Source: Methanoregula sp.
GTDB taxonomy: Archaea > Halobacteriota > Methanomicrobia > Methanomicrobiales > Methanospirillaceae
Direction of reading: 5' to 3'
Assembly: GCF_002835825.1 (NCBI RefSeq)
Contig: NZ_PIZH01000061.1
Span: 1 to 8,262 of the forward strand
Length of the DNA: 8,262 nucleotides
Part shown: positions 1 through 5,797 of the stretch, in pieces
How positions within the stretch are numbered: position 1 is the first letter of the stretch
Layout of the letters: each line of letters begins with the position of its first letter
The notes under the pieces: model-generated
What the model saw: only the letters and a program-made list of their open reading frames with translations
The model's database searches: none
Told to the model about the DNA's origin: nothing
Program-made: the position numbers and the translations under genes

Positions 1-110
1 GCTATGCACAAGAGTATATCCACACCACCACCAGTCTCTTTCAGGTGCAGCCTGTCTGCAATCCAGGCTCCCGTACGCGTTAACCAACACAGATCAGGTC
101 AGGGATACCC
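1..110 (+). other. Leader region upstream of nrdJ; no gene assignable
   Basis: No gene can be assigned here. Frame 1 is open from the window edge and closes in a TGA that overlaps the nrdJ start as ATGA (111-114). Frame 3 is open from the edge to a TAA at 81-83. Either could be the tail of an upstream gene, but neither peptide is recognisable. A 6-bp inverted repeat, AGCCTG (49-54) and CAGGCT (64-69), could form a small hairpin with a 9-base loop in a leader transcript. The purine-rich GGTCAGGG about 10 bases before ATG 111 is a weak ribosome binding site. Confidence 0.35.
12..20 (+). promoter_or_regulatory. Possible TATA box for nrdJ
   Basis: GAGTATATC resembles an archaeal box A. With usual spacing, transcription would start near 40 and leave a leader of about 70 bases before nrdJ. 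The box lies at the window edge and is short, so this is a weak call. Confidence 0.22.
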
Positions 111-2321
111 ATGAGTTCACAACCGATTGTTGACAGCATCCTATCCGCCCGGTACCTCCGGAAAGGGGAGAAGGATTTTTCCGACATCTGCCACCGCACA
201 GCAGCGGCCCTTGCCGATAACAATGAGGAGGAAGCCCGGTTCTTTGAGGCCATGACCTCACTCCGTTTCCTTCCCAACTCCCCCACCTTGATGAATGCCG
301 GCACCGAGCTCGGCCAGCTCTCTGCCTGCTTCACGCTGCCGGTCCCTGACTCTATTGACGGTATCTTTGATGCCATGAAGCAGGGAGCCATCATCCACAA
401 GACCGGCGGCGGCACCGGGTATAACTTCTCCGGTCTCCGGCCCGAGGGATCTCCTGTCCAGTCAACCGAGGGCGTTGCCTCAGGCCCCGTCTCGTTCATG
501 CGGGTCTTCAATGCAGCAACGGAAGTCATCAAGCAGGGCGGCCGCAGGCGCGGGGCGAACATGGGAATCCTGAATGTCTGGCACCCGGACATTCTCCCGT
601 TCATCACGGCCAAGACAACAGAGGGTGAATTTGCCAATTTTAATATCTCCGTGATGGTGAACGACCGGTTCATGGACCTTGTTTCCAAAAAGCAGTTCGA
701 TACCGTATGGCTTATTCACCCCAATACAGGGGATAAAGTCACGGTCGGCCGGATCTGGACTGCGATTGTTGAGGGGATCTGGAAAAATGGTGAACCGGGT
801 ATCCTGTTCTTTGATGAGATAAACCGGAGGAACCCGACACCGCAGCTGGGAGAGATCGATACCACAAATCCCTGCGGTGAGCAGCCGCTCTTCCCCTACG
901 AGAGCTGCGTTCTCGGGAGCATCAACCTTGCAGCCTGTATGCAAGGTGGTGTGCTTGATGAACGTTTACTTGAGGAGACTGCCCGCATGGGTACGCGCTT
1001 CCTCGATCTGGTCATTGATAAGAACACCTTCCCCATCCCGCAGATTGCAGAAGCAACGAAGCGGACACGGAAGATCGGCCTCGGGCTGATGGGGGTTCAC
1101 GACGCCCTGCTCATGGCCGGCCTGGCCTATGACTCTTCTGAGGGAAGGGCGTGGTGCGAGCGGGTTATGCAGCTCGTCACCCGTGCCGCGGTTGACGAGT
1201 CGCGGGAGCTTGCTGCAAAACGCGGACCATTCCCCTCATGGGAGGGGAGCACCTGGGAGGAGTTCCCGGTCAGGAACGCGGCGATGACAACCATCGCCCC
1301 GACCGGCACCATCTCGCTGCTCGCCGGGTGTTCGAGCGGGATCGAACCCATCTTCTCGTTTGTCTATACGCGGAAAAATACCGTTGGCAAAACGTTTGTC
1401 ATCGTCAACCCGGTCTTCCGCGAGCGCCTTTTTAAGACCCTCTCCACCCTGGGCTTTGGCAACGGTGGACTGGAAAAGAAAACAGAGGAAGTCATCACGC
1501 ATGTGCACGAGAAAGGGACGGTCCAGGACCTTCTCTGGCTCCCTGCGGATTTCCGGAGCCTGTACAAGACTGCCCTGGACATCAGCTGGAAAGACCATAT
1601 CCTGATGCAGGCAGCGTTCCAGAAACATGTCCACGCTTCCATCAGCAAGACCATCAACATGCCGGCATCGGCAACGCGGGATGACTGTGCCGAGGCGCTC
1701 CTGATGGCCTGGACCCTGAAACTCAAAGGGATTACCATCTACCGGACCGGCAGCCGTGAAGACGTGGTTCTTACCCTGAAAGAGAACGTCACTGCGCCAG
1801 CTGCTCCAGCGACTCTTCCAGCAGGGCGGAATGTACCGGAGAAGATCCCTGCACTCTCTATTGACCGGCCAAAAGAGCTCTCAGGAAGGACCTATCTCTG
1901 CCAGTCCGGCTGTTGCCGTCTTTATGTCACCGTCAATCTCATGGATGGAAAACCGATGGAGGTCTTTATCAGGACGGTCGGGAGCGGGGGCTGCGAGGCG
2001 AACAGCAGCGCCCTTGGCCGGGCCATCAGCACCGGGCTCCAGAACGGTGTCCCGTACAACAAGTTCGTCAAGCAGTTTGCCAAGGTCAACTGTGTTGTCG
2101 CTATCAAGAACGCGTCATCGGAAGGGCATTCGTGTGCGGATGTTGTCGGGCGCTGTATCGAGCTCTCGGCCAAGAACCAGAGTATCACAACCCTCAAAGA
2201 CTGGGACATCCGGGAGGTGGGGGCGAAGAACCCCTGCCCGGACTGCGGCGAACCACTGGATTTCGGGGAGGGCTGCAACAAGGGAATCTGCAAGCATTGC
2301 GGCTGGACCGGGTGCAGCTGA
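111..2321 (+). CDS. nrdJ: Adenosylcobalamin-dependent (class II) ribonucleoside-diphosphate reductase
   Basis: This cytoplasmic enzyme reduces ribonucleotides to deoxyribonucleotides for DNA synthesis, using a cobalamin-derived radical, and it does not need oxygen. The 736-residue protein is complete. Visible motifs are LSACFTLP with redox Cys73; NPCGEQPL at 253-260, giving Asn253, thiyl-radical Cys255 and Glu257; the second redox Cys266, exactly 11 residues after Cys255 as in Thermotoga maritima NrdJ; and the phosphate-binding stretch PTGTISLLAGCSSGIEP (397-413). A TSCPD domain covers roughly 590-690. A C-terminal zinc ribbon has CxxC pairs at 709/712 and 727/730 plus Cys722 and Cys735; in class II enzymes this element is known to support turnover. 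The protein starts directly in the reductase N-terminal domain, so there is no N-terminal ATP-cone. ATG 111 gives the normal N-terminus. It appears to be a stand-alone gene. Confidence 0.96.
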   Translation: MSSQPIVDSILSARYLRKGEKDFSDICHRTAAALADNNEEEARFFEAMTSLRFLPNSPTLMNAGTELGQLSACFTLPVPDSIDGIFDAMKQGAIIHKTGGGTGYNFSGLRPEGSPVQSTEGVASGPVSFMRVFNAATEVIKQGGRRRGANMGILNVWHPDILPFITAKTTEGEFANFNISVMVNDRFMDLVSKKQFDTVWLIHPNTGDKVTVGRIWTAIVEGIWKNGEPGILFFDEINRRNPTPQLGEIDTTNPCGEQPLFPYESCVLGSINLAACMQGGVLDERLLEETARMGTRFLDLVIDKNTFPIPQIAEATKRTRKIGLGLMGVHDALLMAGLAYDSSEGRAWCERVMQLVTRAAVDESRELAAKRGPFPSWEGSTWEEFPVRNAAMTTIAPTGTISLLAGCSSGIEPIFSFVYTRKNTVGKTFVIVNPVFRERLFKTLSTLGFGNGGLEKKTEEVITHVHEKGTVQDLLWLPADFRSLYKTALDISWKDHILMQAAFQKHVHASISKTINMPASATRDDCAEALLMAWTLKLKGITIYRTGSREDVVLTLKENVTAPAAPATLPAGRNVPEKIPALSIDRPKELSGRTYLCQSGCCRLYVTVNLMDGKPMEVFIRTVGSGGCEANSSALGRAISTGLQNGVPYNKFVKQFAKVNCVVAIKNASSEGHSCADVVGRCIELSAKNQSITTLKDWDIREVGAKNPCPDCGEPLDFGEGCNKGICKHCGWTGCS

Positions 2322-2373
2322 AGACATCCGACGCACAATCATCCGGGATTACCAGAACTCCGGTCATCCTCTC

Positions 2374-2382
2374 AAAATATAT
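2374..2382 (+). promoter_or_regulatory. Possible TATA box for the small hypothetical gene
   Basis: An AT-rich box, AAAATATAT, stands out in the 86-base gap after nrdJ. Archaeal spacing of about 25 bases would put the transcript start close to ATG 2408, suggesting a leaderless or nearly leaderless message. If translation instead starts at ATG 2381, this box cannot be its promoter. It is a short AT-rich match with no other support. Confidence 0.3.
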
Positions 2383-2407
2383 GGGGGAAAGAAACACTCA
2401 TTTCTCC

Positions 2408-2782
2408 ATGTCATATGGGAAGACCCTCCTTTTCATCTACAATGCCGATAGTGGCATCCTGCCGGGATTGAAGGAGTATTCCTCGAAGGCCGGCATAGCG
2501 CACGGGCGGAATTTCTGCAATTTAACGGCAATAACCAGTACCCCGATCGGCATGAAGAAAGACTGGAAACGGTTCGTTCAGGACTTAAACATCCCGGCCC
2601 GTTTCCTGAACCGGAATGAATTCATCTCCGAGATCGGGGCAGGGCTCATCACGTTCCCGGCGATCCTTGTCCAGATGGGAAAAGACCTCCTGATTGTTGC
2701 CAGCAGCGAAGAGATCAACCGGTGCACGAGTCTTGATGATCTTATCAGCCTTGTCCGGCAGCGATCGCAGGAAATCCCGTAA
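2408..2782 (+). CDS. Conserved hypothetical protein, about 124 aa
   Basis: I recognise the general look of this protein, a small family starting with a hydrophobic strand and LLFIYNADSG, found in archaea and bacteria, but know no established function. The sequence reads as alternating alpha/beta: a first strand at residues 6-11, NADSG at 12-16, a conserved-looking GMKKDWKRF (48-56), FLNRNEF (66-72), and two further hydrophobic strands around 80-99 before a C-terminal helix. There is no signal peptide, membrane segment or metal motif; Cys37 and Cys106 are the only cysteines. ATG 2408 is preferred because it places the first strand close to the N-terminus. ATG 2381, in frame and 9 residues longer, is possible; neither has a good ribosome binding site. 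The stop lies 11 bases from that of the convergent AlkD gene. Confidence 0.75.
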   Translation: MSYGKTLLFIYNADSGILPGLKEYSSKAGIAHGRNFCNLTAITSTPIGMKKDWKRFVQDLNIPARFLNRNEFISEIGAGLITFPAILVQMGKDLLIVASSEEINRCTSLDDLISLVRQRSQEIP

Positions 2783-2793
2783 CACCAGAGGGA

Positions 2794-3513
2794 TTATCTC
2801 TTCCAGTCCTTTTTCATGGCCTCCGAGCGCAGCTCCTGCGGCATGAGCTCGATTGCATACCGTAGTGCCGTCCGGGGCATCCGGCGCTTGTTCTTCATGA
2901 CATAGGCAAAGATTTCTTCGGTATGCTTCCGGCTCGCCTCTTTCAGGAGCCAGCCATACCCCTTCTGTACCATGTCATCTGAATCGGTGAGCAGCAGATC
3001 GGCAATTTCCATGGATTCCTGGAGAAATCTCCCGTGCTTTGCCGGTACAATCAGGGAAACGGCTGCCGCTCTCCGCATCCACCGGTTTTTCGATTGTGTC
3101 CAGCGTTTTAATTCATCAACAGTGTCAGGGAACAGTTCAACAAAATCTCCCAGGGTATGGTTGCAGAAGCCGTCACAGGATGCCCAGTTGGTGATATACG
3201 ACTCGATCCAGCGCCGGAACACGATCAGGTCGTCGCGTTCGTACTGCCCTGAGAGGGCATGGGCCCATTCGGATACAATGAAGGACTCCTCCATATACCC
3301 GGACCGGTAGAGTTCCTCGCACAGGGCGAAGATCTCCGGTTTTGGCCGGCTCTTCACCTCTTTCCAGGAGTTCTTTGCCAGCTTGATGACAGCAGCTGTT
3401 TTCGTGCCATAACAGCGGATCTCCTCTTTGAAGAACCGCTTCGAGCTCTTCTGGAGCGCAGGGTCGGCAATATTCTCAAGATCTTTCCGTATCCGGGTGA
3501 TGACCGGGTCCAT
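2794..3513 (-). CDS. AlkD-type DNA alkylation repair glycosylase
   Basis: AlkD proteins are HEAT-like-repeat DNA glycosylases that excise positively charged alkylated bases (N3-methyladenine, N7-methylguanine) without flipping the base. The 239-residue protein has close to the usual family length. The key residues of Bacillus cereus AlkD (Trp109, Asp113, Arg148, Trp187) correspond to Trp110 and Asp114 in NWASCD, Arg148 in NRWMRR, and Trp188 in YGWLLKEASR. The whole protein is helical, as expected. It is the third gene of a leftward set, starting 65 bases after the acetyltransferase stop, so it may be cotranscribed with the HxlR regulator or have its own weak promoter. No clear ribosome binding site precedes ATG 3513. 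A role in repairing DNA damaged by electrophiles handled by the divergent genes is inference. Confidence 0.93.
   Translation of the reverse strand: MDPVITRIRKDLENIADPALQKSSKRFFKEEIRCYGTKTAAVIKLAKNSWKEVKSRPKPEIFALCEELYRSGYMEESFIVSEWAHALSGQYERDDLIVFRRWIESYITNWASCDGFCNHTLGDFVELFPDTVDELKRWTQSKNRWMRRAAAVSLIVPAKHGRFLQESMEIADLLLTDSDDMVQKGYGWLLKEASRKHTEEIFAYVMKNKRRMPRTALRYAIELMPQELRSEAMKKDWKR
2810..2814 (+). terminator. T5 run, possible terminator for the small hypothetical gene
   Basis: A run of five T on the + strand lies 28 bases after the stop at 2782, already inside the 3' end of the convergent AlkD gene. Archaeal termination often uses short T tracts without a strong hairpin. No better candidate exists nearby, but the run is short. 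Confidence 0.28.
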
Positions 3514-3578
3514 ACCAATGTGTTGCAGGAATCACGGATAAGGGACGCGGTATGCGGGGAGTGAAGGTGATCGTAGTG

Positions 3579-4046
3579 TTAATCCCGCGATTGTTCCAGG
3601 ACCGTCATCCGCGGATAAAAACCGAATTTCCGGTAAAACGGGAATGCAGCCTCGTTACCATCTGCAACAGAGACCCGGTTCCGGATCGAGCCGTTATTGT
3701 TGAGCCACGTGAGTGCCCGGGTCAAGAGGTTTGTACCGATACCCTGCATCCGGTAGGTCTCATCAACAGAGATCGATTCTATCTCTCCCTCATTGTCTTT
3801 TGAGAGCGAGCTGACACAATATCCTGCGTAAATCCCCTGTTCCGGGTCGAAGGCCAAAACGATCCGGAGAGAACCCTGCATGGCAATTTTTGAGAAATAC
3901 GCCTTCCGATCGTCAAAAGTCATCCCCGCATAGACATCCTGAAATACACGTGCATTGGCATGGTGGTGCGTGTTGAGCCGTGTCCAGAGCGTGCGTATCA
4001 GCTCTATCCCTGAGAGGTCGGTCTCCTGGTATTCAATTGCCGGCAT
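3579..4046 (-). CDS. GNAT family N-acetyltransferase
   Basis: This 155-residue protein is a single-domain acetyltransferase of the GCN5-related fold. The acetyl-CoA pyrophosphate-binding motif is clear: IESISVDETYRMQGIGTNLL (89-108), with Arg99, Gly102 and Gly104 forming the R-x-x-G-x-G loop. It is followed by the late motif NEAAFPFYRKFGFYPR (131-146), which forms the C-terminal half of the site. The acceptor substrate cannot be read from sequence; protein N-termini, amines and antibiotic-like compounds are all possible. Its ATG lies 9 bases after the stop of the HxlR gene on the same strand, so the two are very probably cotranscribed. Only a weak GGATG precedes the start, which fits translational coupling to the regulator gene. 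Confidence 0.92.
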   Translation of the reverse strand: MPAIEYQETDLSGIELIRTLWTRLNTHHHANARVFQDVYAGMTFDDRKAYFSKIAMQGSLRIVLAFDPEQGIYAGYCVSSLSKDNEGEIESISVDETYRMQGIGTNLLTRALTWLNNNGSIRNRVSVADGNEAAFPFYRKFGFYPRMTVLEQSRD

Positions 4047-4055
4047 GGATGGACA

Positions 4056-4427
4056 TCATCCGCTCTTCCCATTTTTCGTCGCGCACTGGTGGGCTGAAGC
4101 CTCCTCAGTCCCGAGGTATTCAGCCCCCCAGGTGCAGAGCGCCTGGAGGATGGGAATGAGGGTCTTGCCAAAATCGGTGATGGCATACTCGACCCGGGGC
4201 GGCACTTCAGGATAGATGGTTCTCGTGATAACACTGTCCTCCTCCAGTTCGCGGAGCTGCTTCGTCAGCATCTTGGTGTTCACGCCCGGAAGCGCTTTCT
4301 GGAGCTCGGAAAACCGCAATACATCGTCTCCCAGCGCCCAGAGAATAAGCGGTTTCCATTTTCCGCCAATCACATCCAGTGCCGCCTCGACCGGGCAGTG
4401 ATAGGATTTACCGTTCCTCGTGTACAT
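4056..4427 (-). CDS. HxlR-family winged-helix transcriptional regulator
   Basis: HxlR proteins are small dimeric winged-helix regulators related to MarR; many respond to quinones, aldehydes, hypochlorite or other electrophiles through a cysteine near the N-terminus. The 123-residue sequence matches the family throughout: CPVEAALDVIGGKWKPLILW (11-30), the recognition region LRFSELQKALPGVNTKML (37-54), the wing IYPEVPPRVEYAITDFG (71-87) and a C-terminal dimer helix. Cys11 sits at the conserved family position in front of PVE; Cys98 and Cys115 are also present, so thiol sensing is plausible but unproven. It is divergent from a set of four redox genes and first in its own leftward set. A good ribosome binding site (GAGGT, 4435-4439) precedes the start by 7 bases. 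Two palindromes in its promoter suggest autoregulation. Confidence 0.95.
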   Translation of the reverse strand: MYTRNGKSYHCPVEAALDVIGGKWKPLILWALGDDVLRFSELQKALPGVNTKMLTKQLRELEEDSVITRTIYPEVPPRVEYAITDFGKTLIPILQALCTWGAEYLGTEEASAHQCATKNGKSG

Positions 4428-4434
4428 TGCAGTT

Positions 4435-4439
4435 ACCTC
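4435..4439 (-). promoter_or_regulatory. Ribosome binding site of the HxlR gene
   Basis: Read on the - strand this is GAGGT, 7 bases before ATG 4427, matching the archaeal anti-Shine-Dalgarno sequence. It confirms the chosen start. Confidence 0.7.
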
Positions 4440-4442
4440 AAT

Positions 4443-4455
4443 GAAACTATGTTTC
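4443..4455. promoter_or_regulatory. Candidate operator palindrome 1
   Basis: GAAACTATGTTTC is a perfect inverted repeat of two 5-base arms around TAT. It lies where transcription of the HxlR gene is expected to begin, judged from the TATA-like box at 4474-4481. A regulator dimer bound here would block initiation. The assignment to HxlR is inferred from position and symmetry. Confidence 0.5.
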
Positions 4456-4456
4456 T

Positions 4457-4472
4457 GAAATATCCGTATTTC
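4457..4472. promoter_or_regulatory. Candidate operator palindrome 2
   Basis: GAAATATCCGTATTTC is a perfect inverted repeat with 6-base arms and a 4-base centre, one base away from palindrome 1. It shares the outer GAAA/TTTC with palindrome 1 but has wider spacing. It lies between the HxlR TATA-like box and the expected start site. Two adjacent sites of similar design would suit cooperative binding by two dimers. Confidence 0.5.
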
Positions 4473-4473
4473 C

Positions 4474-4481
4474 TATATATT
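4474..4481 (-). promoter_or_regulatory. TATA box of the HxlR gene set (possibly used in both directions)
   Basis: The sequence TATATATT on the + strand reads AATATATA on the - strand, close to the archaeal box A. Usual spacing puts the leftward transcript start near 4452, inside palindrome 1, with a leader of about 24 bases that contains the ribosome binding site. Because it is nearly symmetric it could also direct rightward transcription, giving the redox operon a leader of about 95 bases. Confidence 0.5.
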
Positions 4482-4548
4482 CAGTTAAGGCAAATTTTAG
4501 ACCAACGGTCCAGATTACCCTTGCAGAAGAATAGTATGTATTCAGCCT

Positions 4549-4555
4549 GTATATG
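4549..4555 (+). promoter_or_regulatory. Candidate TATA box for the rightward redox operon
   Basis: TGTATAT lies about 50 bases before ATG 4600. A start site near 4577 would give a leader of about 23 bases carrying the ribosome binding site. It is about 75 bases from the palindromes, so if this is the promoter in use, control of the operon by those sites would need an activating or looping mechanism. The alternative TATA at 4474-4481 would place them just upstream. Confidence 0.35.
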
Positions 4556-4590
4556 GTTTTCTGACCTGACAATCCGCGAAAGCGAAATGA

Positions 4591-4594
4591 GAGG
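4591..4594 (+). promoter_or_regulatory. Ribosome binding site of the flavoredoxin-like gene
   Basis: GAGG lies 5 bases before ATG 4600 within the purine-rich stretch GAGAGG, a good match to the archaeal 16S tail. It supports this start. Confidence 0.65.
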
Positions 4595-4599
4595 CAATT

Positions 4600-5160
4600 A
4601 TGGAAAAACAACAGATTGGCAACAACTTTTTCATCCCGATGCCGGTTGTCCTGATGGGGACACAGGTCAACGGAAAAGACAATTTCATGGCCGTGGGCTG
4701 GTGCGCCCGAGTTAACGGCAACCCCCCCATGATAGCGTGCGGTATTGCAAAGAACCACTATACCCCCAGGGGAGTTGAGGAAAACAAGACGTTCTCCATC
4801 AACATCCCCTCTTCCGGACTCCTGGAAAAGACCGATTACTGTGGGATTGTATCAGGAGCCAGTACCGACAAGTCAAAGGTCTTCTCCGTCTTCTTTGGCG
4901 GCCTGAAAACCGCACCAATGATTAATGAGTGTCCGGTCACGCTGGAATGCCGTCTCGTGCAGGACGTTTCTCTTCCAACCCACCACCTCTTCATCGGCGA
5001 GATTGCAGGTGTGTACGCAGATGGAAAGGTTATCCGCGACGGGAAACCGGATTTCCCCGCAATTGACCCGCTCTTCCTGACCATGCCGGACAACCGGTAC
5101 TGGACGCTCGGGAAGCATGCCGGTGATGCATGGAGTGCCGGAAAGAACTTCAGGGCCTGA
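4600..5160 (+). CDS. Flavoredoxin / flavin reductase-like FMN-binding split-barrel protein
   Basis: Members of this family bind FMN in a split beta-barrel and carry electrons or reduce flavins; flavoredoxins of anaerobes and an archaeal ferric reductase are relatives. The 186-residue protein shows the family pattern: PMPVVLMGT (13-21), the FMAVGWCARVNGNPPMIACG core (29-48), HYTPRGVEENKTFSINIPS (53-71), the typical DYCGIVSGASTDKSKVF (79-95), and LKTAPMINECPVTLEC (102-117). There is no iron-sulfur motif or signal peptide, so it is a cytoplasmic soluble carrier or reductase. It is the first gene of the rightward set, divergent from the HxlR regulator, and ends 7 bases before the iron-sulfur flavoprotein gene. 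Specific partners cannot be told from sequence; the adjacent Isf-like protein is an obvious one. Confidence 0.92.
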   Translation: MEKQQIGNNFFIPMPVVLMGTQVNGKDNFMAVGWCARVNGNPPMIACGIAKNHYTPRGVEENKTFSINIPSSGLLEKTDYCGIVSGASTDKSKVFSVFFGGLKTAPMINECPVTLECRLVQDVSLPTHHLFIGEIAGVYADGKVIRDGKPDFPAIDPLFLTMPDNRYWTLGKHAGDAWSAGKNFRA

Positions 5161-5167
5161 TACAACC

Positions 5168-5797
5168 ATGACAAAAGTCATCGCAATAAACGGAAGCCCG
5201 CGGAAAGATGGCAATACGTCCATCCTGGCCCGCACCATCTTTGCTGAGCTGGAAAAGGAGGGTATTGAAACCGAACTTATTCAGCTTGGCGGGAAGAAGA
5301 TCCATGGCTGCACCGCCTGCATGAAATGCTTTGAAAACCGGGACGGGAAATGCACGATCGACAACGATATGGTGAACACCATTATTGAAAAGATGCGGGA
5401 AGCGGACGGGATAATCCTCGGATCACCGGTCTATTTCCTGGATGTCACCGCGGAAATGAAGGCGCTCATCGACCGGGCAGGGTTTGTTTCCTATGCCAAC
5501 GAGTTCCCCCTGAGAAACAAGATTGGGAATGCCGTCGTTGCTGTAAGGAGGGCAGGAGCAAGCCGTACTGCGGACACGATGCTCCATTTCCTTCTTGTTA
5601 ACGAGATGATCGTTCCGGGACTGCCCGTGATCGGCATGGGGCGGGAGATCGGGGATGTTGAGAGAGATGAAGAAGGCCTCGACCGGGCAAAACACGTCGG
5701 GCAGACTATGGCAGCGCTGCTCCTGCACCTGGGCAGGCACCCGCTTCCCTCGCCTGTCCCGGAAAAAGCCGATGATCGTATGACAAAGAAGAAATGA
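5168..5797 (+). CDS. Iron-sulfur flavoprotein (Isf-type NAD(P)H/ferredoxin-linked FMN reductase)
   Basis: This 209-residue protein joins a flavodoxin-like FMN fold with a compact iron-sulfur motif. The FMN phosphate loop is GSPRKDGNTS (9-18) and the second flavin loop is GSPVYF (85-90). Between them lies C-X2-C-X2-C-X7-C at Cys48, 51, 54 and 62, the tight [4Fe-4S] spacing that defines Isf of methanoarchaea and other anaerobes. Isf accepts electrons from ferredoxin and has been linked to reduction of oxygen, peroxide or other oxidants. ATG 5168 is chosen because the following MTKVIAINGSP is the normal family N-terminus; the in-frame ATG at 5117 lies inside the preceding gene. The gene begins 7 bases after the upstream stop and overlaps the next start as ATGA, so cotranscription with both neighbours is likely. 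Confidence 0.92.
   Translation: MTKVIAINGSPRKDGNTSILARTIFAELEKEGIETELIQLGGKKIHGCTACMKCFENRDGKCTIDNDMVNTIIEKMREADGIILGSPVYFLDVTAEMKALIDRAGFVSYANEFPLRNKIGNAVVAVRRAGASRTADTMLHFLLVNEMIVPGLPVIGMGREIGDVERDEEGLDRAKHVGQTMAALLLHLGRHPLPSPVPEKADDRMTKKK

Noticed and set aside
1..110. A cobalamin riboswitch or NrdR box in the nrdJ leader
   Set aside because: No B12-box-like core was seen, and the AT-rich stretch near 12-25 is not palindromic as an NrdR box would be; only a 6-bp hairpin is present.
80..2338. Several long open frames antisense to or in other frames of nrdJ (for example 80-688, 480-944, 1364-1738, 1922-2338)
   Set aside because: They overlap a fully convincing NrdJ with intact motifs, give low-complexity Arg/Ser/Pro-rich peptides and have no matching domains; GC-rich codon structure readily creates such shadows.
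1913..2407. The + frame upstream of the small hypothetical gene, open from 1913
   Set aside because: Most of it lies inside nrdJ and reads as Arg/Gln/Gly-rich shadow peptide. Only the part after about 2408 has natural protein character, so no fusion is called.
4500..4510. GACC-AAC-GGTC as a third operator in the divergent promoter
   Set aside because: The arms are only 4 bases and unlike the GAAA/TTTC palindromes; at this length it is expected by chance in a region this size.
5117..5167. Upstream in-frame ATG at 5117 as start of the iron-sulfur flavoprotein
   Set aside because: It lies inside the flavoredoxin-like gene and adds 17 residues unlike the family; MTKVIAINGSP from 5168 is the expected N-terminus.
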